From: Anisakis pegreffii
Lineage: Eukaryota; Nematoda; Chromadorea; Rhabditida; Anisakidae
Assembly (NCBI GenBank): GCA_035041965.1
Contig: JAPYMA010000865.1
Coordinates: 123,700 to 187,699, forward strand
DNA length: 64,000 nt
Reading direction: 5' to 3'
Every line of letters starts with the position of its first letter. The stretch's first letter is position 1. The notes under the pieces were generated by a model. That model saw nothing but the letters and a program-made list of their open reading frames with translations, did no database searches and was not told the origin of the DNA. The position numbers were made by a program, and so were the translations under genes. Below are positions 51,401 through 62,300 of this stretch, in pieces.

Positions 51401-53593
51401 AACAGCGTTTCACAAACAGTAAGAGTCTGTGAATTCTGTCAGAAGCGTTGCTGAACGTGCTGAAAACGATTGAATCTGTTACATTTGGAATGGTATATTG
51501 CAACCAGTGACTATTTTCAATGAGGAAGTAATGAGATTAAAGGAAAAACAGCACTGAGCATCCAACTATCGAGTCATTCCGAGTACAAACTAATACTCGG
51601 AAATAGTTAAAATAGTTACAAAGTAACATTCGTTTTCTTCGAAAGTGTTTTAACACTTTTTATGACTACATTTCGATCTTCATTTTATTCATCTATTGAT
51701 TCATTTGACTGCTGATTGCTCTCATTTTCAGGCACTGAAATTACAACTTAATAAGTTGAAATGAGAAATATTCGTTAGAATCCGTTAATTCACTCTCCAA
51801 CGGAAATAATTTGATTGAAGAATTCTGCGTGGGTCAATCAAATCAATCTCCTGCAAGCTCAGCAGTTTGATGACACTTCACGTTTATATCATAACGCGAA
51901 ATTTCACTGAACTGTTTGCAGTAGCAACAAAAAATTCAAAAAGTTACATTATCTTACAAGCTATAGGCCATTGCTAACCTCGGCATTGCATCTTGAGTTT
52001 GATGTAATAATGAGCTACAGTGAATGCGATCGCTCGACTTACAACTTAGACTGATCTCGGCACTCTACTCAATAATTTGACTACGAATGCAATGACGAGA
52101 TGTTATGCATTGTATCGGAAGCATATTCAGTGCTCGTATAAAAAATCCACTCATTCTAACAAGGGGGAAACATAAATTTGCAGGAATCATAGCTTATATA
52201 GAAAGACTGAAAAACCGGAAAGTGCGTTTATAAACTTCTTATCATAAGTCACTTTGATCAAAAGGCATCAAATTCCATCGAACTGCCCGCGTCGTTCATG
52301 AATAAACGAGAAGTAATCTACACGTGAACAGCAGATTTCAGAAGATTATAAAAGGCATACAACAAGATTAAATTAAACTGAATTGAAAAGATAATGTAAC
52401 GAGGTGGTAGCTGATGAATAGAATTTCAAATTTCGTTCATAATCGTCTTACATATGATGAGTTTGCTTTGAATTCGAATGAATGAACGTAAATCAATCAT
52501 GTATTCAGGAACGACGGAAGAAACAATTCGGATAATTGAGAGGTGACGTGGTTATCGATTTCGTATTCTATCACTTATGCTCTCTGATGTGTACGTTGGT
52601 TGCAGCGTTGATGAAATTCGGTGAATGAGGTGATCACTGACAATGCGCAAAAAAATAGAGCGTCGGATAATAGCGATTACTTTTGCTGAATTAAAAACTT
52701 TGTGAAATATTTGCAAACAAATAATCATTTTCACCGCAAATAACAAATGGTGCTGAGAAGTTCGGCATCATCGGTGGATGGGATTCATTTTTTGTTCTAA
52801 CGGCTTACTCTTCACCAAGTGACTGCTGCTCACTTGTTTATGAGGTGCATGCTGACTGCATAAATTATTGATCGCTAAATTTCGTTCATTCGTTAGAAAG
52901 TCGGTATGAATTTCAATGAATGATTCTTCCATACGACTTTACTTCTTCATCAAAACTGGATACGACAATTCAAATCAATGCTTCGCACTTGCTAAATGCT
53001 TTACATTCAAAACAGAGGATTCTCATTAAACAAAACTAGCAATGGTTATCAGAAGTTGGTTTCCTAGCAGCAACGGCATTATTAGATCACAACTGTGGTT
53101 TTATGAATCACTGAAATATGATTGACGAGAGAAAAAATACTGCGCAAAAGTGAGTGGTGGTGAAACGATACTGTCTGCGGATTTTAAGAAAGAAGAGAAA
53201 ATGTACGGCAACAAAAAAGTCACAATAACGAGAGTTGTTGAGAGTGAATGAAAACTCTCTCGTCCGAAATGTTTTCTTCTTATCTAGTGTTTGTTTTTTA
53301 TTTCACTGCTATGTTCATTGATAACATTACGAGAGATGGTATTGATGTGGAAAGAAAGGAAAGTAGCACGCAAAAAACTCGTCAACTATATACTTTACGG
53401 ACCAATGAATAGTTTTGTGGAAATTGGGCTTATTCATAATTCATCATCAAATACTCAGTTCCGCCATGAAACTCCTTCCTTTGAGTTCATCGAACATCAT
53501 CATCTTTTCAGTTTTGTACTCACTTATACGAACTCGTCTCAGTCAACGATGATACTCCTCGATCATTTAGATTTCTAAAAAAAATCAACCATC
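48471..53593. other. Gene desert
   Basis: No exon chain, RNA gene or obvious repeat recognised on either strand. Frames such as 49977-50400 and 53291-53578 are short, overlap in several phases and show no domain. A short CTG/TTG-rich tract lies at 49453-49485. Confidence 0.5.
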
Positions 53594-53718
53594 GAAGGGC
53601 CATAGAATTCCACTACAAAGGAGAAAATTCTCAGTTACTCAGAGCCTAAAACGGTCACCAGAAGCATGAAAAAAAGATGGATTACAAAACCGAAACGACG
53701 GAACAGAGACGATTAGGA
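53594..53718 (+). repeat. Dispersed repeat, copy A
   Basis: About 125 bp starting GAAGGGCCAT. It matches 54665-54788 in the same orientation, roughly four bases in five. Shared words include CAGTTACTCAGAG, GGTCACC and GGATTACAAA. Confidence 0.7.
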
Positions 53719-54087
53719 ACAACTCCTTAAAATAAGAAATTCAATCCGACAACAAAGAAACTGAATTCAAGACATCCCTCTCAGGTGTTCAAATTATTTC
53801 CGCATCACGAATGAAAGCGAAATAAATAATTTTTCGCATCCAAACAAAACAAACTGATTTACCAATGAGATAGAAACGAAAACAGGACTGATGACGATAA
53901 CATCAGGTTATTATGAAAATAATAAAAACACCAACAACAAAAATAGAAAACTGGCTGAGCAACTGTCAAAAACACGATAAAAGAAAACACACAAGCATAC
54001 GCTGAGTGACTGTAAGGTGAAAGTGGATGGATGAGTATTGCAGTCATGGTTGTAATATGCTTTGTGATATGAGTGAATTAACGTGGG

Positions 54088-57000
54088 CTCGATGAAGAGG
54101 ATCTGAAAGAGTTTATTTCACTGAACATTCACTCAGCGGTTGGTTGAGATGAACGAAATGAGGGAGAGGAATGAAAAATCAAATTTTATTTTTAAGTGAG
54201 CTGTTTTCAATTTGTTTGATTCATTGCTTGACGTGTTGTTCACAGTTGCGTTTTTTTTGGAAAAAAATCAGTGTGAAAATGATATTTCACCGATTGTTTC
54301 GCAGTTCTGAATATGATGACGATCATATGATGACATTTCGACATATTGTCAATCGATCATGAATTTTCCATTTGTCAATTCATTTCGATTTATGAATTTG
54401 ACAATGAATTTTCGATTCAAGCATCCAAAAGAGATTACAGATATAAATTTGATAGAGAAGGCACTCGATTCTAACAACAGTTTTTCCCGTTAACATTCCA
54501 CTACTGCATGGGATACGTAATTAAGCCTTCTGTCTATATTCCTTATGAAGCAATTTTGTTTTATGCTGACTTAATTACATCTTACATTTGAATGTTCACT
54601 CAGTTTTACTCATTTCAATGATGCCATGAAAAATCCGTTCAAAAATTCTTAAGGAGCAGACTGTGAAGGGCCATGTAATTCCACTGCAAAGCAAAAATTC
54701 TTAGTTACTCAGAGGCTAAAATGGTCACCGGAAGCTTGAAAAAAGACGGATTACAAAGTCGAAACTATGGGATAGAGATGATTAGGATGATTGTGATCTC
54801 AGAATGCGCATAGATGATGTCCATCAGCGGGAAGTGACAACGAAGTAACGACGGAGGAAAATGTGAATGATGTTACAATAGAAATGCAAGTGAATACGTG
54901 CAATTGACAATACGGCGTTAGCGATCAGAAATGCAAACAAACCCCGCACAAATAAACAAATAAAACATCTCTGTCATTCACTCAATTGAAAGTTCGGAGA
55001 TAAATTATACAATAACAACAATTCGTTTACGTTGGATTATTTCTCTAGAAAACCACATTGCCCTATGCATATCGGTAATTAATATATATGACATCACTGC
55101 TGCTTTTCTTCCGGCGAGTCTTCGAGGACAACCTAATCAAAATTGAACGAGGTGATTATTAATTGCCGTGGTAACAAAGACTGACAGTCTCAAGGATCCA
55201 GATAATAATAACATGAGAATATCTTAGATAGGATCAAATGACTACGTGGACAAGTCGTGATGAAGCAGAGCGAATAAATAGCTGATGCTTATCATATTAC
55301 AACATCAAGCTGTGCTTATTAACCAACGAATGACTTTAATAGAAATCTAGATCCACGAATATGTTGTACATTTTCTGAAGACGTTAGGAATGGGTGAACA
55401 GCATTGTCACAAATTCATTCAATCACATCTATAAAGCGATGCTATTTTTACATGCTACACAAAATTCATTGATTTCTTTCCAACCACAAATTCCAGACCA
55501 GATGGTTGGACAAATTACTGACATATCAGGAATCGGGTCATGTTTTTATTCGTTGAATGATTTTTTGCTTGAATTTGTAAAACAATAATTTTTGTGTAGA
55601 AGTATAAACAACTTTGTACGTACAAACGTCAGCAACTGTGATGAACAAATGCAAATAGGAAGCGAAAATCAATAAAGAGAAAACGCTCCAATTTGTTTGC
55701 TTGAAAATACAAGCTCATGATGAAAGTTATGTAATAAAAAATGAATGAAATGATTGTTTAACGAATGAAAGTAATACAGATTCAGCATTCATTACGAAGT
55801 ATGCTCGAATTGATGAACCGGGATCTAACAATATGTGGATTATAGCGAAAACGACTGAAATGAAATTCACCCCACAATTATCATTGAATCATACGGGTCG
55901 CACAAAAACAAACCATATCAGTTGAAATTCCATTCATTCAGCGAAACTTATCATTCAAACACCGTCGAAATTAATGGAACATAAGTGTCTTCGAAACCAA
56001 ACAAACTGACCGCGTTGATAGGAAAATCACACAAATACTTATTCAATGAATGCAATTAACATTGATCGCTTGAAGTTGGTGAGAGAAACTGAACAAAAAA
56101 CGAATGAAGCAATAAAGTGCATTTAACCACAAACATTTTTTGTATAGTTGATGATCTTTTGATGTTACGCATTGTGTAAATTTTTAGCCACTTGCATCGG
56201 TGTTTCGTAATACAACGAAAACAAACATATCATATCATTTTTCTTAGCGGATAGCTGTCTTCTCAGTGGAATGAATGAATGAGTGATTTGGGGATCAGCT
56301 GAAAGCTGCGATAATTACGCAAAAACGAATTGATCAAATAAACTTCCTGAGAGTTTATATGGTACAGCACGAGAAATAGTGCTGAATGATACTTCAGCAT
56401 GAAATGTTTATTCAAACGTTAAATGCTCAAAGAGCAACGACATAAATGTACCGAGACGATCTCAAGCTCGCATTTAATATGTCTCTATGAAACTACAAGC
56501 CTTCATAAACGCTAACTTCATGTGCGAAACTCCTTCAGTTAAGTATGTATCATGGATGAGATACTCAACCATCGACAGTCGTTTGATTGAATAATGCAGA
56601 ATGCACATGCTCTGCACATAAACATTCAACTGGTGGTAAATAGCAATTCAGCATCGTTTTCGGTTGCAGGCATGCCAGTATGCTGCAAGCATTTCACCGA
56701 GAGTATTTCGATATTTGACGCATAAAGCTGTCTTCAGTGTAAGACGCCTACGCAGATAGACGATATGGAGTAGATATTCCGTTGTTGAATGAATCACTGC
56801 ATATCGAACAGTGTGGAATATCGCTTTGGTAAATGAGCAACCAAAACTAGATGTTTGTAGTAAGAGCAATGTTGAGTAAGAAAAGAACAAAACAAATGTG
56901 TTCAACGAAATTCCGCTAGAAGCATAAAACCGGTAAGCTGTAATGCTGCAAAAACGGAGATGAGTGGGATGAGATGTGAAGAATGAATCACTGAGGACAA

Positions 57001-57253
57001 TGTGCAAAGAACGAATTCTGAATTAATTCAATCATCGAGAATGACATCGAAACAATCTGTGAAATATCATTTTCAGACTGATTTTTTTTTCAAAAAAAAA
57101 CCGCAACTGTGAACAACACGTAAAGCAATGAATCAAACAAATTGAAAACAACTCACTTGAAAATAAAATTTGATTTTTCATTCCTCTCATACCTCTCATT
57201 CATCTCAACTAACCGTTCAGTAAAATAAGCTCTTTCAGATCCTCTTCATCGAG
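54088..57253. mobile_element. 3.2-kb segment bounded by ~210-bp inverted repeats
   Basis: The left arm, 54088-54300, and the right arm, 57049-57253, are inverted copies that match at most positions. Their outer ends read CTCGATGAAGAGGATCTGAA. The left arm has a small insertion (ATTCACTCAGC) relative to the right. Between them are ~2.75 kb without a recognisable transposase; the longest frame, 56648-57007 on minus, has no known domain. I find no clear target duplication directly outside the arms. It may be a non-autonomous DNA transposon with long terminal inverted repeats, or two inverted copies of a repeat. Confidence 0.6.
54665..54788 (+). repeat. Dispersed repeat, copy B
   Basis: Partner of 53594-53718. 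This copy lies inside the inverted-repeat-bounded segment while copy A lies just outside it. Confidence 0.7.
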
Positions 57254-58114
57254 TATGCTTTTCTGAATGTAGAGAATCTGAGGAATCTAATGGTGTGAAG
57301 ATTATGCCATGTCACTGGGCAAACCAGAGGACACCGTGAGTTTGCAGATGGTCATTATAACACTGCTATAGTAATGTATAGATTGATCATTAGTGATAGA
57401 ATGCATTGAAACGATTGCAGCCCAGCTATATTGTTGGTCGATTTTGTTTCCTTGAGGAGATATAGCCGATTTTCTGAGCTTATCTCATGTAGCTGGGCAA
57501 TAAATGTTCCTCATCAGTTAATCAAACAACTTAAACTATGGTCCAATTCGTTCTTGTAACTGAAAAGGGAGTAACTCGAACCAATATGCCAAATAAGCAC
57601 ACAAACAATTCCGCAATTTTCAACTGAAAAGGAACGAATGAACAGCAATCGGAACCATAGTCTTGTACATAAAACAGCAAGCAAAATACGGTGATTCCAT
57701 ACGATACAGTTAAGCAACAGAAAAGTTTACGTGAACAGTTCAAGAATTATGAAACAAAATTTGGATAGATTCACAACAAATGTATAAAGGACAGAAATAC
57801 GATCATTGCGTGAAAAACGGAAAACCATTTCTTTAAAAATTACGTATAAATAAAGGATGTAAGCAATCGCGATTGAAGAATAACGAATAAAATGGACCTG
57901 AACAAAAACGCTTGAAAACTGAAAAAAGTATTAATTGATAGGTTCAAATGTAGGATGAATTTCTGTACACCGTTCGATCCATCTCTAGATTCAGAAAAAC
58001 ATTTTTGGAGAGGAATAGAACAGAATAGAGCAGTTTTTAAAAACGTGGAATGGAAATATTGCTATCTGCAACACGTTTTTGACTGTTCTGTAATCAGTTG
58101 AAAACAAATGTATC
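57254..58114. other. Gene-free subtelomeric stretch
   Basis: Nothing recognised. Two minus-strand frames at 57514-57743 overlap one another and have no domain. Confidence 0.4.
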
Positions 58115-58184
58115 TATAATTGATTTTAGTGGTGGTCGCTTTAGTCGCCGATATAGCAGTGGCATCATTGAGGTAATATTCGCA

Positions 58185-58337
58185 ATGAACATTTTCGACA
58201 TGATGGAACAAGAGGGTGACTCAGAATTTCTGATGAGGAGTGCTGTTGTTATCATTTGTGTTTCCGTTCTTGTTGTTATTATTGCAACTGTTTATCATTA
58301 TCACACCATGTCGTTGCCTTCAATCGACCTACTCTAA
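58185..58337 (+). CDS. Possible 50-residue single-pass membrane protein, last gene before the telomere
   Basis: The ATG at 58185 opens a 50-codon frame ending TAA. The first ~17 residues are acidic (MNIFDMMEQEGDSEF), then one hydrophobic helix (about 19-38, SAVVIICVSVLVVIIATVY) and a short tail. An acceptor-like TTGATTTTAG about 70 nt upstream could be a trans-splice site. The same frame is open upstream but has no ATG there. I recognise no family. It could also be a terminal exon or chance. It lies about 0.7 kb from the first telomere repeat. Confidence 0.35.
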   Translation: MNIFDMMEQEGDSEFLMRSAVVIICVSVLVVIIATVYHYHTMSLPSIDLL

Positions 58338-59047
58338 TCGCTCCTGTCACGCCTCTCAGGAACCAATGACTTTTTATTTCGTCTTCACATAATATTATTA
58401 ATATTATTAGTTAGAAGTATGCTATTATAATAGTTATGGTAACAGAAGTTTTACGAATAGTAATGACACCGTGCATCAAAGGAGATAAATATTACTTTCC
58501 CTTGTTTCATTAATGTTTAATCAGTCATCTTGAAATTAACAAACATTGCCGCGACTAGCGCGAAAAGCCAGCATACAAAGAAGATAGTTCTTAAATCAAA
58601 TAGAAACGGTTGAGCAATGGGCCGATAGTGTACTGGTGTAATGCTCGTATGTTCATTTCAATTACGTTATATGCGTAGTGAGAACGGTTATTATTGCATC
58701 ATTCATTGTTAACATTGTAAATTTAACTCGTTTATTGCTCACAAATACTTCAAAATTTTTTTCACATTTTTATTTGCATTTAGCCGTGTGTATTGTTTTG
58801 ATGATTGATTCTGTTAAAAATAGCACAAGTTAAAGATGTAGAATGAGCATGCATTGCTTTCCGATTTATTTCCATCAAGTGTTTCAATTTTCAATGTGAT
58901 TATTCAGTTCATTCCTGATTTTATTTACTTCCTAATTGTTTATTCAGTTTGTTGTTTCAGTGCTTCAGGTCATTCAAGTGCCTTTAGTGATCTTATCTGT
59001 TTGCTTATGACTTAGTTGCTAATGATGGCTTGCATGTCGTTCTGTGC
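58338..59047. other. Subtelomere between last open frame and telomere
   Basis: AT-rich unique-looking sequence with no satellite or gene recognised. Confidence 0.5.
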
Positions 59048-59382
59048 TTAGGCTTAGGCTTAGGCTTGGGGCTTAGGCTTGAGGCTTAGGCTTAGGCTTG
59101 GGCTAGGGCCAGGCTTAGGCTTAGGCTTAGGCTTAGGCTTAGGCTTAGGCTTAGGCTGGAAGCTTAGGCTTAGGCTTAGGCTTAGGCTTGGCAGGCTTAG
59201 GCTTAGGCTTGGGCTTAGGCTTAGGCTTAGGCTTGAGGCTTAGGCTTAGGCAGGCTTAGGCTTAGGCTTAGGCTTAGGCTTAGGCTTGAGCAGGCTTAGG
59301 CTTAGGCTTAGGCTTGGGCTTGGGCTTAGGCTTGAGCTTGGGCTTGAGCAGGCTTGGGCTTGAGGCTTAGGCTTGGGCAGGC
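59048..59382 (+). repeat. Variant telomere repeats at the telomere base
   Basis: TTAGGC units mixed with TTGGGC, TTGAGC, TTGAGGC, TTGGGGC and truncated AGGC units. There are irregular joins such as TTGGGCTAGGGCCAGGC and TTAGGCTGGAAGC. Every variant lies within the first ~335 bp. Confidence 0.95.
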
Positions 59383-62300
59383 TTAGGCTTAGGCTTAGGC
59401 TTAGGCTTAGGCTTAGGCTTAGGCTTAGGCTTAGGCTTAGGCTTAGGCTTAGGCTTAGGCTTAGGCTTAGGCTTAGGCTTAGGCTTAGGCTTAGGCTTAG
59501 GCTTAGGCTTAGGCTTAGGCTTAGGCTTAGGCTTAGGCTTAGGCTTAGGCTTAGGCTTAGGCTTAGGCTTAGGCTTAGGCTTAGGCTTAGGCTTAGGCTT
59601 AGGCTTAGGCTTAGGCTTAGGCTTAGGCTTAGGCTTAGGCTTAGGCTTAGGCTTAGGCTTAGGCTTAGGCTTAGGCTTAGGCTTAGGCTTAGGCTTAGGC
59701 TTAGGCTTAGGCTTAGGCTTAGGCTTAGGCTTAGGCTTAGGCTTAGGCTTAGGCTTAGGCTTAGGCTTAGGCTTAGGCTTAGGCTTAGGCTTAGGCTTAG
59801 GCTTAGGCTTAGGCTTAGGCTTAGGCTTAGGCTTAGGCTTAGGCTTAGGCTTAGGCTTAGGCTTAGGCTTAGGCTTAGGCTTAGGCTTAGGCTTAGGCTT
59901 AGGCTTAGGCTTAGGCTTAGGCTTAGGCTTAGGCTTAGGCTTAGGCTTAGGCTTAGGCTTAGGCTTAGGCTTAGGCTTAGGCTTAGGCTTAGGCTTAGGC
60001 TTAGGCTTAGGCTTAGGCTTAGGCTTAGGCTTAGGCTTAGGCTTAGGCTTAGGCTTAGGCTTAGGCTTAGGCTTAGGCTTAGGCTTAGGCTTAGGCTTAG
60101 GCTTAGGCTTAGGCTTAGGCTTAGGCTTAGGCTTAGGCTTAGGCTTAGGCTTAGGCTTAGGCTTAGGCTTAGGCTTAGGCTTAGGCTTAGGCTTAGGCTT
60201 AGGCTTAGGCTTAGGCTTAGGCTTAGGCTTAGGCTTAGGCTTAGGCTTAGGCTTAGGCTTAGGCTTAGGCTTAGGCTTAGGCTTAGGCTTAGGCTTAGGC
60301 TTAGGCTTAGGCTTAGGCTTAGGCTTAGGCTTAGGCTTAGGCTTAGGCTTAGGCTTAGGCTTAGGCTTAGGCTTAGGCTTAGGCTTAGGCTTAGGCTTAG
60401 GCTTAGGCTTAGGCTTAGGCTTAGGCTTAGGCTTAGGCTTAGGCTTAGGCTTAGGCTTAGGCTTAGGCTTAGGCTTAGGCTTAGGCTTAGGCTTAGGCTT
60501 AGGCTTAGGCTTAGGCTTAGGCTTAGGCTTAGGCTTAGGCTTAGGCTTAGGCTTAGGCTTAGGCTTAGGCTTAGGCTTAGGCTTAGGCTTAGGCTTAGGC
60601 TTAGGCTTAGGCTTAGGCTTAGGCTTAGGCTTAGGCTTAGGCTTAGGCTTAGGCTTAGGCTTAGGCTTAGGCTTAGGCTTAGGCTTAGGCTTAGGCTTAG
60701 GCTTAGGCTTAGGCTTAGGCTTAGGCTTAGGCTTAGGCTTAGGCTTAGGCTTAGGCTTAGGCTTAGGCTTAGGCTTAGGCTTAGGCTTAGGCTTAGGCTT
60801 AGGCTTAGGCTTAGGCTTAGGCTTAGGCTTAGGCTTAGGCTTAGGCTTAGGCTTAGGCTTAGGCTTAGGCTTAGGCTTAGGCTTAGGCTTAGGCTTAGGC
60901 TTAGGCTTAGGCTTAGGCTTAGGCTTAGGCTTAGGCTTAGGCTTAGGCTTAGGCTTAGGCTTAGGCTTAGGCTTAGGCTTAGGCTTAGGCTTAGGCTTAG
61001 GCTTAGGCTTAGGCTTAGGCTTAGGCTTAGGCTTAGGCTTAGGCTTAGGCTTAGGCTTAGGCTTAGGCTTAGGCTTAGGCTTAGGCTTAGGCTTAGGCTT
61101 AGGCTTAGGCTTAGGCTTAGGCTTAGGCTTAGGCTTAGGCTTAGGCTTAGGCTTAGGCTTAGGCTTAGGCTTAGGCTTAGGCTTAGGCTTAGGCTTAGGC
61201 TTAGGCTTAGGCTTAGGCTTAGGCTTAGGCTTAGGCTTAGGCTTAGGCTTAGGCTTAGGCTTAGGCTTAGGCTTAGGCTTAGGCTTAGGCTTAGGCTTAG
61301 GCTTAGGCTTAGGCTTAGGCTTAGGCTTAGGCTTAGGCTTAGGCTTAGGCTTAGGCTTAGGCTTAGGCTTAGGCTTAGGCTTAGGCTTAGGCTTAGGCTT
61401 AGGCTTAGGCTTAGGCTTAGGCTTAGGCTTAGGCTTAGGCTTAGGCTTAGGCTTAGGCTTAGGCTTAGGCTTAGGCTTAGGCTTAGGCTTAGGCTTAGGC
61501 TTAGGCTTAGGCTTAGGCTTAGGCTTAGGCTTAGGCTTAGGCTTAGGCTTAGGCTTAGGCTTAGGCTTAGGCTTAGGCTTAGGCTTAGGCTTAGGCTTAG
61601 GCTTAGGCTTAGGCTTAGGCTTAGGCTTAGGCTTAGGCTTAGGCTTAGGCTTAGGCTTAGGCTTAGGCTTAGGCTTAGGCTTAGGCTTAGGCTTAGGCTT
61701 AGGCTTAGGCTTAGGCTTAGGCTTAGGCTTAGGCTTAGGCTTAGGCTTAGGCTTAGGCTTAGGCTTAGGCTTAGGCTTAGGCTTAGGCTTAGGCTTAGGC
61801 TTAGGCTTAGGCTTAGGCTTAGGCTTAGGCTTAGGCTTAGGCTTAGGCTTAGGCTTAGGCTTAGGCTTAGGCTTAGGCTTAGGCTTAGGCTTAGGCTTAG
61901 GCTTAGGCTTAGGCTTAGGCTTAGGCTTAGGCTTAGGCTTAGGCTTAGGCTTAGGCTTAGGCTTAGGCTTAGGCTTAGGCTTAGGCTTAGGCTTAGGCTT
62001 AGGCTTAGGCTTAGGCTTAGGCTTAGGCTTAGGCTTAGGCTTAGGCTTAGGCTTAGGCTTAGGCTTAGGCTTAGGCTTAGGCTTAGGCTTAGGCTTAGGC
62101 TTAGGCTTAGGCTTAGGCTTAGGCTTAGGCTTAGGCTTAGGCTTAGGCTTAGGCTTAGGCTTAGGCTTAGGCTTAGGCTTAGGCTTAGGCTTAGGCTTAG
62201 GCTTAGGCTTAGGCTTAGGCTTAGGCTTAGGCTTAGGCTTAGGCTTAGGCTTAGGCTTAGGCTTAGGCTTAGGCTTAGGCTTAGGCTTAGGCTTAGGCTT

